Origin: Actinomyces oris
GTDB lineage: Bacteria; Actinomycetota; Actinomycetes; Actinomycetales; Actinomycetaceae
Direction of reading: 5' to 3'
Assembly (NCBI RefSeq): GCF_001553935.1
Contig: NZ_CP014232.1
Coordinates: forward strand, 744,001-808,000
Length of the DNA: 64,000 nucleotides
The stretch's first letter is position 1. Each line of letters starts with the position of its first letter. The notes under the pieces are model-generated. The model worked only from the letters and a program-made list of their open reading frames with translations. It searched no databases and had not been told where the DNA came from. The position numbers and the translations under genes were made by a program. Shown here in pieces: positions 55,434 to 64,000 of the stretch.

Positions 55434-55745
55434 ATGTCCCCCTTCTCCACAGACTCCACCGGCCCGGCAGAGCCCACCGGCCCCACCAGCTCCGCTGCCT
55501 CGACGGCGGCCTCGTTGCGCCGCCACGCGATCCTGGCCGACCTCAACGTGCTGCAGGTCGCCACCCTCATGGGCACCGGGCTGCTGGTGACGCTCGGCGT
55601 CATCCTGGGCGGCCGCTCCTACATCACCACCGTCACGCCGGACGGCCTGATCGCCTCCCAGCCGAGCGCCCACGGCACCAGCGTCCAGGACCCCGCGGCG
55701 GGCTCGATCCCCTCCACCGGCGACTCCTCGGAGAAAACCGTGTGA
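55434..55745 (+). CDS. small single-pass membrane protein, unknown function
   Basis: 103 residues. A Ser/Thr/Pro N-terminus, then NVLQVATLMGTGLLVTLGVILGG as the membrane segment (~38-60), and a short external Ser/Gly tail. Strong ribosome site AGGAGGA eight bases before the ATG. No family recognised. It follows the App1-like gene by 241 bp, which holds no other gene. Confidence 0.65.
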   Translation: MSPFSTDSTGPAEPTGPTSSAASTAASLRRHAILADLNVLQVATLMGTGLLVTLGVILGGRSYITTVTPDGLIASQPSAHGTSVQDPAAGSIPSTGDSSEKTV

Positions 55746-55904
55746 TTCCAGGGGCAAGGACCGCCCCAGCCCCGCAGCGCCCCCGCACGTGACGCTGTGG
55801 GCGATCACGCGGGCCCCGAACCCCCTTCACGTCAGTCGCCCCGGCCCCCGGCCGGTATGGTGATGGCGCACCCAGCAGTGCTTCCTTCAAGCTCAGGAGA
55901 CGAT

Positions 55905-56222
55905 ATGGCCGGCAAGATCCCCTTCATCCTCGGACTCGGCGCGGGATACGTGCTCGGGACCCGCGCCGGGCGCGCCCAGTACGAGCGCATCAAGACCGCG
56001 GCCTCCAAGGTCGCCGAGCAGCCCTTCGTGCGCACCCGGGTCGACGCCGCCTCCAGTCACGTCAAGCAGGCCGTGCGCACCCAGGGCGAGGCCGTCACCG
56101 AGAAGGTCGCCGACGCCGTCAAGGAGCGGCTCTTCGGAGCGCCCTCGAACAAGGGCGGCGCCCAGTCCCAGCCCGTCGACGCCGGTCAGGCCAGCGTGCG
56201 CCCGGTCGGCGAGAGTTCCTGA
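55905..56222 (+). CDS. YtxH-like membrane-anchored protein
   Basis: 105 residues. The glycine-rich membrane segment GLGAGYVLGTRAGRAQYERI at 9-29 is the YtxH-type start; the rest is a charged helix (KVAEQPFVRTRVDAASSHVK) with a Gln/Gly-rich end. YtxH proteins are stress-linked with unknown role. AGGAGA precedes the ATG at 55905. Confidence 0.75.
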   Translation: MAGKIPFILGLGAGYVLGTRAGRAQYERIKTAASKVAEQPFVRTRVDAASSHVKQAVRTQGEAVTEKVADAVKERLFGAPSNKGGAQSQPVDAGQASVRPVGESS

Positions 56223-56223
56223 G

Positions 56224-56260
56224 GTCGGCTCGAGGCCGCCTCGAGGCGGCTGAGCCCGAC
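56224..56260 (+). terminator. hairpin after the YtxH-like gene
   Basis: GCCGCC-TCGA-GGCGGC inner stem with an outer GTCGGCTC/GAGCCCGAC pairing. It starts directly after the stop codon. Confidence 0.6.
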
Positions 56261-56300
56261 TAACGGCCCGGCTGACACCGCAGACCGCCCCTAGTCCTGC

Positions 56301-57110
56301 CTAGCCCTGCTCGGGCTGCTGGCAGGAGGCGTCCTCCTGCGCCGTCCGCCCGCCGCGGCCGCGCCAGGAGGGGGCCTTGAGCGGCCCCATCATGAGCCCC
56401 CGGCGCCAGCCCACGAGCGCGCCGTTGACCTCGCGCCGTCCGGCCCGGCGCCGTTCCCTATCGGAGATGACCGGCAGCTGCCAGGAGCGCCAGTAGGCGA
56501 GCACGCACAGGCCCGCACCGACCACGGTGGACACGAGCATGGCGTGCGCGTCAGCCACCCCCGCCTTGACGGCCACGACCTGGGTGCCGGCGGCGATGAG
56601 CGCCGGGATCGCGTAGAGCTTGTTGCCCCCGAAGACAGCCGGGGTCTCCCCCACCGCGACGTCGCGGATCATGGAGCCGCCGATGGCGGTCAGGCAGCCC
56701 AGCAGGAGGGCCGGCATGACGCCGAGCCCGTGGGTGAGGGCCTTCGAGGCCCCGGTGGCGGCCCAGCAGCCCAGGATGACGGCGTCGGCCACCACGAGTA
56801 GGCGACGGGTGGGCCGCGAGGTCAGCGGCACGAACCAGGCCACCGTCGCCCCCACGCAGGCCGTGTAGAGGTAGTAGGGGTCGGTCAGGGCGAAGGGCGG
56901 GCCGGCCTGGATCATGACGTCGCGCAGGATACCGCCGGCGGTGGCCGTGAGCATGGCCAGGACGACGAAGCCCACCAAGTCGAAGTTCTTACGCCGGGCG
57001 ATGAGCCCGCCCAGGATCCCATTGAGCAGGACCCCGCACAGGTCCAGCAGCCGGAAGGTGTCGGTCAGGGAGGCCGGCATGTGAAGCGTGAGGGAAGAGA
57101 GGTCCAGCAC
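56301..57110 (-). CDS. UPF0126/TRIC-like integral membrane protein
   Basis: 269 residues with six to seven membrane segments in two similar halves, each with a GG-xx-RD motif: TAGGILRDVM and AIGGSMIRDVAVGETP, as in the UPF0126 (YicG) family related to TRIC cation channels. A ~60-residue basic cytoplasmic end follows. GTG 57110 is chosen; ATG 57080 is an alternative and the start is uncertain. Confidence 0.82.
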   Translation of the reverse strand: MLDLSSLTLHMPASLTDTFRLLDLCGVLLNGILGGLIARRKNFDLVGFVVLAMLTATAGGILRDVMIQAGPPFALTDPYYLYTACVGATVAWFVPLTSRPTRRLLVVADAVILGCWAATGASKALTHGLGVMPALLLGCLTAIGGSMIRDVAVGETPAVFGGNKLYAIPALIAAGTQVVAVKAGVADAHAMLVSTVVGAGLCVLAYWRSWQLPVISDRERRRAGRREVNGALVGWRRGLMMGPLKAPSWRGRGGRTAQEDASCQQPEQG

Positions 57111-57307
57111 CCCGGTTGCCCGCCTTTCGCTCCTGTCATGGCGGCTGTCCCGCCGTCGATCCCGGTGTCGGACCGGCAGCCCGCCGCTACCGGGCACCTT
57201 AGCCCACGGCGCAGCGCGGGGCGGACACCGACCGCCGCGGACCGCGCGTTGCGGCGACACGAAACCTCGGGTGGTCAGGGCGCTGAGGCCCGCGCCATGA
57301 TCGGGTC

Positions 57308-58222
57308 GTGTCCTCCCGCTACTCACCCCCCAAGGACCTGAGCCGCTACGCGTGGCTGTCCATCGGTGCCGCACTGGCCACGATCGCGCTCAAGGGGGCC
57401 TCAGCCTGGCTGACCGGCTCCGTGGGTCTGCTCTCCGACGCCGCCGAGTCCGTGGTCAACCTCATCGCCGCCGTCGTCGCCCTCATCGTGCTGAAGATCT
57501 CGGCCAAGCCGGCCGACGCCGACCACCAGTTCGGGCACTCCAAGGCCGAGTACTTCTCGGCCGTCGTCGAGGGCGTCATGATCTTCGTGGCCGCCGCCGT
57601 CATCATCATCTCCGCCGTCGGACGCCTCATCGACCCACAGATGCCCGAGCAGCTGGGAGTGGGCCTGGCGGTCTCGGTCATCGCCTCGCTCCTCAACGGC
57701 GCGGTGGCGTGGGTGCTCTACCGGGCCGGGCGCCGCGAGCGCTCCATGACCCTGGTGGCCGACGCCAAGCACCTGGCCACCGACGTCGTCACCTCCGCCG
57801 CAGTCCTGGTCGGGGTGGCGCTGGTGGCCGTCTTCGGCTCGGCCGTGCTCGACGCCGTCGTCGCCCTGGGGGCCGGGCTCAACATCATGTGGACCGGCTT
57901 CACGCTCATTCGCGACTCGGTGGGCGGTCTCATGGACATCGCCCCGTCCGCTGAGGTGCTCCAGCGCGTGGAGGAGGTTCTGGCGCACCACCGCCAGACG
58001 GGCATGATCGACTTCCACGCGGTGCGGGTGCGCGAGGCCGGCAACCGGCGCTTCATGGAGCTGCACGTGCTGGTTCCGGCGGCCTGGAGCGTCAAGAAGG
58101 GGCACGACTTCACCGAGCAGGTCATCGACGAACTCATCGAGGCCGACACCAGCCTGCGCATCTCGGCGCACCTGGAGCCCATTGAGGACCCCAAGTCCTA
58201 CGAGGATGTGGAGGACATTTGA
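57308..58222 (+). CDS. cation diffusion facilitator (CDF) transporter
   Basis: 304 residues. Six membrane segments, LLSDAAESVVNL (site A) and HQFGHSKAEYF, ADAKHLATDVVTS in segment V, then a C-terminal cytoplasmic metallochaperone-like domain (MELHVLVPAAWSVKKGHDF). Exports divalent metal ions by proton antiport; Zn, Fe, Co or Mn not distinguished. GTG start follows a CATGAT box by six bases. Confidence 0.93.
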   Translation: MSSRYSPPKDLSRYAWLSIGAALATIALKGASAWLTGSVGLLSDAAESVVNLIAAVVALIVLKISAKPADADHQFGHSKAEYFSAVVEGVMIFVAAAVIIISAVGRLIDPQMPEQLGVGLAVSVIASLLNGAVAWVLYRAGRRERSMTLVADAKHLATDVVTSAAVLVGVALVAVFGSAVLDAVVALGAGLNIMWTGFTLIRDSVGGLMDIAPSAEVLQRVEEVLAHHRQTGMIDFHAVRVREAGNRRFMELHVLVPAAWSVKKGHDFTEQVIDELIEADTSLRISAHLEPIEDPKSYEDVEDI

Positions 58223-58279
58223 AGAACTCCCAGGTCAAGTCGGTTTCCATCATCGTGCGGACATGTCAGACTCAGCCCC

Positions 58280-59200
58280 ATGAATGCAATGAGGCTCACC
58301 GGCTCAGCACCGTCGCTGCGCCAGCACACGATCACCGCTCCCGTCCCCTCCTGGCGTCACCCCGACCACGTCGTCCTGGAGACCTGCGTCGAGGATGTCG
58401 AGGGCGTGAGGATCTCCGCCCGAGCCGGGGCCGACCGGGCCGAGCTGGGCGCGAACCTCACCGCCACCGGCACCACCCCCTCGATCGGCACCATTGAGGC
58501 CGCCATCTTCGCCGCCGCCGAGCAGGTCGAGCAGCGCCGCGCCCAGGCCGGCGCCCACTGGGCCGACAAGCCCGAGGCCGCCGCCCCCTTCGGCCTGCGG
58601 ATCCTCATCCGCCCCCGGGGCGGGTCCTTCGTCTACGACGCCGATGAGGGCCGGGCCATGATCGCCGACGTGCGGCGCATCGCCACCCTGGCCCTGGAGA
58701 TGGCCGAGTTCACCCGCCCCCAGGCCACGGGCGGGGGGCGCACCACGCTGCCGCCGGCCGTGGACCTGGGCTTCGTCGTCGGTGCCCTGACCGAGGACGG
58801 CACCATTGATCGCGGCCTCGTGCGCCTGCTGGTCGATATGGCCAATGGCGCCCCGGTCACCTTCCACCGGGCCTTCGACCAGTGCCGCGACACCGTGGAG
58901 GCCTACGGGGACCTGGAGGGGCTCGGTGTGCGCTACGTCCTGACCAGCGGGGCCGCCCAGACCGCGGCCGACGGCGCCTCGGTGATCGCCGGGCTGGTGG
59001 CCAGCGGCGGGCCGACCGTGGTCGCGGCCGGGGCCGTGCGCCCCGACGGCCTGGTCGACCTGGTGGAGTCCACCGGCGTGCGTGAGGTCCACATGCGCTG
59101 CCCCCGCGAGGGCCTGACCCCCGACGAACCCCAGCGCACCGATGAGGCCCTGGTGCGCCGCGCTGTGGAGACGGTCCGGGCCGTGCCGCGTCCCGAATAG
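58280..59200 (+). CDS. cutC: copper homeostasis protein CutC family
   Basis: 306 residues. LETCVEDVEGVRISARAGADRAELGANL and TGTTPSIGTI are the CutC signature (TIM barrel); ILIRPRGGSFVY and PVTFHRAFDQCRD follow. Family role in copper handling is debated. Runs of C and a hairpin (59250-59282) follow the stop. It starts 57 bases after the CDF gene on the same strand. Confidence 0.92.
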   Translation: MNAMRLTGSAPSLRQHTITAPVPSWRHPDHVVLETCVEDVEGVRISARAGADRAELGANLTATGTTPSIGTIEAAIFAAAEQVEQRRAQAGAHWADKPEAAAPFGLRILIRPRGGSFVYDADEGRAMIADVRRIATLALEMAEFTRPQATGGGRTTLPPAVDLGFVVGALTEDGTIDRGLVRLLVDMANGAPVTFHRAFDQCRDTVEAYGDLEGLGVRYVLTSGAAQTAADGASVIAGLVASGGPTVVAAGAVRPDGLVDLVESTGVREVHMRCPREGLTPDEPQRTDEALVRRAVETVRAVPRPE

Positions 59201-59249
59201 CTCCCCCCCCCGCCCCCGCCCCGCAACCGCCCGACGGCGTCTGGGGCCT

Positions 59250-59282
59250 GGTGGGCGCCCTGTGCGACTCGGGGCGCCCACC
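59250..59282 (+). terminator. terminator after cutC
   Basis: 11 bp stem GGTGGGCGCCC / GGGCGCCCACC with an 11-base loop. Long C-runs (59202-59220) sit just upstream. Confidence 0.6.
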
Positions 59283-59475
59283 CCGCCTGGCGTCCCTGTC
59301 ACCCTCCTTGGCCCTTGGTCCCCGGTCCGGGTTCCAACGTTGCCGGAGAATCCTCACGGTTCGTCGTTATCTACAGTCCTGGCGGCCACCAGCGGTTCCG
59401 ATGCCTCCGTCACGCTCGAAGCGCAATCGGAAGAACTACCGATGCTTCCCCCATGCTCACCCCTATTTTCTGTCT

Positions 59476-59481
59476 TAGGTT
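59476..59481 (+). promoter_or_regulatory. -10 box, leaderless promoter of the alpha/beta hydrolase gene
   Basis: TAGGTT, six bases before the ATG at 59488. Confidence 0.6.
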
Positions 59482-59487
59482 GACCCC

Positions 59488-60309
59488 ATGAACGACGTCC
59501 GTATCGATACCCCACGCGGGATCACCCTGGCCGGCACCCTCCAGCTGCCCGCCGGAGCCGCCCCCATCGATCTGGAGGTTTCCACGACGTCGGAGGACAC
59601 CCAGCCCCCGCAGGCGCGACCCGAGGGCGTGGTCCTGCTGGCCCACGACTTCCTCACCGACCGGCACGGCCAGGGCGGGCGCCTGGACTGGATCGGCGCC
59701 CGCTACCGTGAGGCGGGTCTGGCCACGCTCAACCTGGACTTCTCGGGTCTGGGCGAGTCCGACGACGACGTCATCACGCTGGCGAGCGAGGCCGAGGACC
59801 TGCGGGCGGCCTCCAGCTGGCTGGCCGGCCTGGGCTTCACCCGGCAGATGATCCACGCCAACGGTTTCGGGGCGACGGCGGCGCTCCTGGCCAGGCCCGA
59901 GCATGTGCGCACGGCGGTGCTCGTGGGGGCCATCGTGGGGCCGCAGTCGATCCTGTGGGAGGAGATCTTCTCCCCCGAGCAGCTCGATGAGCTCGCCCAG
60001 CACGGCCTGACGCGGCTGGTGGATGACAACCCCAACTCCCGTGAGTGGAACGTGCTGTCCAAGGAGACGCTGGCGGACTTCTCCATGCAGGATCCGCAGC
60101 GCACCCTGGCGGAGCTGCCCTGGCCGGTGCTCATGGTGCACGGGGTGCTGTCCAACGAGCTGCCCGACACCGCCGAGGCCACCGCCGAGGGCTTCCCGCT
60201 GCTGCCCGACTCCAGCCAAATGGTCCATGTCCATGCCGAGACCCTGGACCAGGCCCAGGAGGAGGTCGCCCGCCTGAGCCTGGAGTGGGCCCAGCGCCGC
60301 CTGCGCTGA
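59488..60309 (+). CDS. alpha/beta-hydrolase-fold protein without nucleophilic Ser
   Basis: 273 residues. Fold matches the hydrolase half of OsmC-fusion proteins: ARPEGVVLLAHDFLTDRHG, LATLNLDFSGLGESDDDVI, WPVLMVHGVLS near the end. The nucleophile elbow reads HANGFGATA, that is a Gly where GxSxG has Ser. The expected Asp/His partners may also be off. It could be a non-catalytic fold member. It is unlike the intact serine hydrolase at 29142. Confidence 0.8.
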   Translation: MNDVRIDTPRGITLAGTLQLPAGAAPIDLEVSTTSEDTQPPQARPEGVVLLAHDFLTDRHGQGGRLDWIGARYREAGLATLNLDFSGLGESDDDVITLASEAEDLRAASSWLAGLGFTRQMIHANGFGATAALLARPEHVRTAVLVGAIVGPQSILWEEIFSPEQLDELAQHGLTRLVDDNPNSREWNVLSKETLADFSMQDPQRTLAELPWPVLMVHGVLSNELPDTAEATAEGFPLLPDSSQMVHVHAETLDQAQEEVARLSLEWAQRRLR

Positions 60310-60381
60310 GCGGCTGTCCAGCTGCTGACGCCGGGTGGCGGCAGCACCGCCGTCGGCGAGCGCGAGGCGGGCCGGAGCGGA

Positions 60382-61928
60382 TCAGGACGGGCGGAAGGCC
60401 TTGACCGCCCCGTTGTCCTCGTAGGTGATGAGGAAGTCGCCTTCAGGGATGTAGCCGTGCCAGTCCCCCAGGGGCAGCGGCTCGGGGCCCTTGCCGGTGG
60501 ACATGTCGATAAGGTGCAGAACTTCCTCGTCGTCGCTCTTGTGCTCGAAGAAGACACCGATCTCCCCGTCTCCGGACTGGTGGATCACGTGCGTGGTGAT
60601 GCCATAGCAACCACCGGGGAGCTTCGAGGCCTGCGAGTTGTACTCGCCGAGGTCGATTCTCTGGCCCGCCACCGTGATGGACCGGCACTCCGTGTCATCC
60701 TTGTTGATCGAGTAGGTCGACGGCGCCCAGGAGGTGTCGCCGTTCTTGAACCAGGCACGCGCCTGATCGAGGGTGAGGGTCTGAGGCGACCAGGGGTAGT
60801 CGGTGAAGTCATCGGGCACCCCCACCTCGAAGGTCTCCTTGACCGAACCATCGGGGTCGAAGAGGGTCACCGTGTCGGGCTGCTCGGAGGAGGTGGACTG
60901 AGAGTCGTAAAACAACCAACCGTCCTGCAATTCGAAGGGCAGGGAGGTCCCCGACTCCTGTTTGAGGGCCTTCGTCTTACCGGTGTTGAGGTCGATGAAC
61001 AGACTCTGTCGGTCCTCCTTCCCATGATAGGTCCAGGCCATGGCGTAGTGACCGACACGGGAGGTGATGGTGACGTCCTTGGGGTCGTCAAGAGGGAGTT
61101 TCTCCTGCCATACGCGTTGGCTCGGGGAGGACCACATGGTGCAGGTCGCCCCTTCGCAGGAGATCGCGTTCTCCCCTTTGAGGGAAACTTTGGCGCCGGA
61201 CTTCCATGGCGCTTTCTCATGCTTCTGGGAGCTCAGGTCGACGAGCTCGTTGTCCTCAATGAGCTTTCCCTGCCACACATCGATGTAGTAGTACTCGGTC
61301 CTGAACTCGAAGTCCTCCTCCCACAGGAGCGCAGGAGTGCCGTTCGCCAACGAGAACACCTCAGCATGAACACTGTTGCCACGGGAGACCGCCCGAACGA
61401 GTTTGTCACCAGCGTGCTCGACCGAGACACTCCCCTCACTGCCAGGTTCTTTCTTGGGGGCATCGAGAGCCCAGACCTCCTCATAGCCATTGAGCCAGGA
61501 CTTGGTCCACGCCGGTCCCGACGACGTCCCCAGACTCGCGGGCTTTCCATCCCGGCCGCGCAGCCACCAGTAGGCCGCTCCCCTCCGGCGACCGCGAGGA
61601 CCAGCACGACGACGACCGCCACGATGACGGCGGTGCGCCGCCCGCGCGTGGGGGCCCCGCCGTCGGGAGCGGCCGGGTAGGCCGGACCTGCCTGGTACGA
61701 CGCCGGCGCCCCTGCCGGGCGGTAGGGGGCCTGGGCCGGCTGCTGCATGACCGGCTGAGTGGGGAATCCACCCGCCCCGGGGGGATTCTGCCACCCCGCC
61801 CCTGCCTGGAAGCCGCCGGGAGCCGGGAAGGCCTGAGAGGACTGCGGACCGTAGGGAGGCTGAGGACCGGCAGCACCGTGCGGGAAGGGCCCGGAGGAGT
61901 GGCCCGGCCACTGGGGAGTATCCGTCAT
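60382..61928 (-). pseudogene. membrane-anchored protein with large secreted beta domain, frameshifted in the TM region
   Basis: Start MTDTPQWPGHSSGPF; residues to ~95 are Pro/Gly/Gln-rich cytoplasmic, then the membrane segment VIVAVVVVLVLAVAGG. There the frame breaks at a CCCC run (61580-61583; GGGG on the minus strand). The next frame continues with AAYWWLRGRDG and ~390 residues of external sequence to FRPS. Its neighbour 62037-63509 reads VLAVAAGGAAYWWLRG without a break, so one base is missing here. The secreted part has repeated blocks (LFIDLNTGKTKAL, VTLFDPDGSVKETFE) suggesting a beta-propeller. Function unknown. Confidence 0.75.
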
Positions 61929-62036
61929 ATCGGCGAGTATTCCACGGAGCTCACCTGCGCGGCCGGCAGTTCGTCAGCCTGGCTTCTGCCACCTGCCGGA
62001 AACCAGGGGCCTGTGATCAGGATGCTCGGTAGACCG

Positions 62037-63509
62037 TCAGCTCACCGTCGCCTTGGTAGGAGATGAGCAGGTCACCCACTGCGATGCGATAGTTCTCATC
62101 GATCCCCTCCGGGACGGGATCGGGACTGTTCCCGTTCGACATATCAACAAGACGCAGAGAGTAGTCATCACCTGTCCGGTCCGTGAAGACTCCAATATCC
62201 CCCGACCCGAGTGCTCCAGCCCCTCAATCGGATCCCCCACGCAGCCGAAGCGCGAGTCCCCATCGATGAGCGGACTGTGTGTAGACACATGGATTTTCTT
62301 CCCACCGACGATGATATGACTGCATTCCGTATCGCTGACATCGATGGAGAAGGTATAGGGGGCCCACGAGGTGTCGCCGCTCTTGAACCAGGCCCGGGCC
62401 TGGTCCAAGGTCCAGTAGCCCGGAGACCAGGGGTAGTTCTTGAAGCCTTGAGGTATTCCTTCTTCGAAGGTCTCCTGGACAGACCCATCGGCCTTCAGCA
62501 GAGTCACTGTCGCAGGGCCCTCGAGACTCTTGTACGGGTCATAGAGCAGCCACCCATCGGCAAGGGGGCGCGGGTAGACACCCGCCGCCTCCTGCTTGAT
62601 CGACTTACTCGACCCGTCCCTGAGGTCGACAATGAGGGATTGCACGGCCTGGGCCCGAAATCCGGTATGAGCACTCACATAAGGCCCGATGGGATGATCG
62701 AAGATCACGTCATCGACTTCATCGGGACGCAGGAAGGACAGGGTCTTCTTCCACACACGCTCCTTCGAGGACGACCACATCGAGCACTGCGCCTTCTCGC
62801 AGGCTATGGCGTAGCCGCCGACTACCGACACCTTCGCATCGTCATCCCACGGGGCATCCCGGCGTTTCTGGGACTCCAGGTTGACGAGCTCACCTTTCTC
62901 TATGAGCCACCCCTGCCATACATTCGCCTCATAAGAGCCGTCACCGCCCTCAAATCTGTCCTTGAAAAGCAGTGTGGGAGTCGTATTCGTCAGCGAGTAA
63001 ACCTCGACGTCGACGAAGTCCTCATCGGGCGTCGCCCGGATGAGCTTGCCCTCGGCATACTTCACTGAGGCGAACCGACCTTGCATGAAACCATTCGTCG
63101 CCTTGAGAGACCAGATCTCCCGGTAGCCGTTGACCCACCTCTTGTTCCAGCTGGCATCCGCCGGCACTGCCCGGTAGACAAGACCATCGACCTTCGTGCC
63201 GCGCAGCCACCAGTAGGCCGCGCCCCCTGCGGCGACAGCGAGGACCAGCACCGTCACGACCGCCACGACAATCGCGGCACGTCGACGTCGGGGCCTTCTT
63301 CCAGCAGTACCGCCCTGATCACCGCCACCGCCCAGGACGGATGGGAACTGCCCCTGGTCGAGTGCGGTCCGCTGGGTGGAGAAGTCGGGCGGAGCATACG
63401 AGCCTGGTGTATCCGCGAGGCTCTGCGGATCGTAGGGAGGCTGAGGCTCGGCCGCACCGTGCGCCACAGGCTCTGAAGGGTGGCCCGGACGCTGGGGAGT
63501 TTCCGTCAT
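62037..63509 (-). CDS. paralog of the preceding membrane-anchored secreted-domain protein, C-terminus frameshifted
   Basis: 490 residues as read. A Pro/Gln-rich cytoplasmic start (MTETPQRPGHPSE), membrane segment ~86-106, then a ~350-residue external domain (VYSLTNTTPTLLFKDRF, LLKADGSVQETFEEGI, WTLDQARAWFKSGDTSWAPY). At 62199-62203 (CCCCC) the frame changes; the paralog pattern GDIGVFTDRTGDDYSLRLVDMS continues in another frame and would stop at 62017-62019. This is the fourth single-base homopolymer break in the window. Confidence 0.78.
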   Translation of the reverse strand: MTETPQRPGHPSEPVAHGAAEPQPPYDPQSLADTPGSYAPPDFSTQRTALDQGQFPSVLGGGGDQGGTAGRRPRRRRAAIVVAVVTVLVLAVAAGGAAYWWLRGTKVDGLVYRAVPADASWNKRWVNGYREIWSLKATNGFMQGRFASVKYAEGKLIRATPDEDFVDVEVYSLTNTTPTLLFKDRFEGGDGSYEANVWQGWLIEKGELVNLESQKRRDAPWDDDAKVSVVGGYAIACEKAQCSMWSSSKERVWKKTLSFLRPDEVDDVIFDHPIGPYVSAHTGFRAQAVQSLIVDLRDGSSKSIKQEAAGVYPRPLADGWLLYDPYKSLEGPATVTLLKADGSVQETFEEGIPQGFKNYPWSPGYWTLDQARAWFKSGDTSWAPYTFSIDVSDTECSHIIVGGKKIHVSTHSPLIDGDSRFGCVGDPIEGLEHSGRGILESSRTGQVMTTLCVLLICRTGTVPIPSRRGSMRTIASQWVTCSSPTKATVS

Positions 63510-63617
63510 GTCGGTGAGTATTTCACGCAGGTCCCCCCACCGGCTTGGCCTGTCGCCGGCGGTCCTGTCGCGGGGTGATCGGGCGCCGGCGCGCCCATGG
63601 GGGACAATGGGTCACCT

Positions 63618-64000
63618 ATGGAACAGGGCGAGCACCTCACGCACAACCAGGGCGACGATCACGCCGATGGACATCACGGCCAGCAGGACGGCGATCTCGG
63701 CGCGCGCAGCACCGAGAACACTCAGGCGTCCCCTGGCGGGCCGGACGGGCACGCCGCCGATCGTGCGCGGGGCGGCGCCCCGGACCGCCAGAAGTCACGA
63801 TCCCCGCGCGGTGGCGGCAGGCGTCGGGGCCGGCGCCCGGGCCGCACCGAGGGCAGGCGCCGCAACGCCTGGAAGGGCTACTCCCCCGAGCAGCTCGCCG
63901 CCCGCACCGCCGCCGTCCCGGCGATCGTCTACCCCGAGGAGCTGCCGGTCTCCGCCCGCCGTGAAGAGATCGCCGCCGCCATCGGTGAGCACCAGGTCGT
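63618..64000 (+). CDS. hrpA: ATP-dependent helicase HrpA-like, N-terminal part
   Basis: First ~127 residues, running off the window. A His/Gly/Asp/Arg-rich N-terminus leads into YPEELPVSARREEIAAAIGEHQVV, which matches the start of DEAH-box RNA helicase HrpA just before the Walker A motif. HrpA acts on ribosome or mRNA structure. The catalytic core is outside the window. Confidence 0.8.
   Translation, partial: MEQGEHLTHNQGDDHADGHHGQQDGDLGARSTENTQASPGGPDGHAADRARGGAPDRQKSRSPRGGGRRRGRRPGRTEGRRRNAWKGYSPEQLAARTAAVPAIVYPEELPVSARREEIAAAIGEHQV

Noticed and set aside
53905..55590. 561-residue open frame overlapping the App1-like gene
   Set aside because: Arg/Pro-rich +1 shadow of the real frame.

Overview
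The window is a high-GC, densely coded stretch of actinobacterial chromosome. Gene content (GTP-type PEP carboxykinase, class II FBP aldolase, LppM-family proteins, actinobacterial Dcd, DUF2993, LRV-domain protein) and the abundance of leaderless genes fit Actinomycetaceae, most likely an oral Actinomyces of the A. oris/naeslundii/viscosus type. The genus is an inference from gene content. No rRNA, CRISPR array, prophage or intact transposase was seen; one tRNA-Gly(CCC) is present.

Layout. 0-6.3 kb: start of purD, a TerD-domain protein, a VapBC toxin-antitoxin pair with a visible operator, two unknown membrane proteins, and copy A of a ~533 bp non-coding repeat. 6.5-8.4 kb: pckG. 8.6-19.4 kb: seven paralogous LppM-type surface proteins, six in a row and the seventh across purA. 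19.5-25 kb: a sugar ABC transporter with a DUF624 (YesL) protein, then fba. 25-38 kb: housekeeping genes (SpoU methyltransferase, pyrE, tpx, SDR, exonuclease III, serine hydrolase, DnaQ-like exonuclease, dcd, TM2 protein, tRNA-Gly, OsmC, an orphan solute-binding lipoprotein, M50B peptidase, TetR regulator, Nudix). 38-48.6 kb: a long leftward cluster PP2C - FHA - FHA-like - DUF2993 - MoxR - DUF58 - DUF4381-like - vWA - vWA - TPR, in the classic MoxR/Bat order. 49-64 kb: LRV membrane protein, frameshifted MFS transporter, GT87 glycosyltransferase, an IS-remnant-like element carrying copy B of the repeat, App1-like DUF2183 protein, YtxH-like protein, UPF0126/TRIC-like membrane protein, CDF transporter, CutC, an alpha/beta-hydrolase-fold protein lacking its serine, two paralogous membrane-anchored secreted-domain proteins (both frameshifted), and the start of hrpA.

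Themes. (1) At least 15 genes have a TANNNT box ending 6 (rarely 7) bases before the start codon, which is the leaderless-promoter signature; it also fixes several start codons. (2) The LppM array is an unusually large tandem expansion: each member has an export signal, a conserved Cys pair, a VTFPG-type motif and one membrane segment, and most have a Pro/Gln/Gly/Tyr-rich cytoplasmic tail. (3) Four genes are broken by what looks like loss of one base in a short C/G run. That pattern suggests assembly or sequencing error, or slippage, and should be settled before calling pseudogenes. (4) The long repeat at 5.8 and 53.3 kb has no convincing ORF but keeps a hairpin and a 124 bp inverted-repeat-bounded module.
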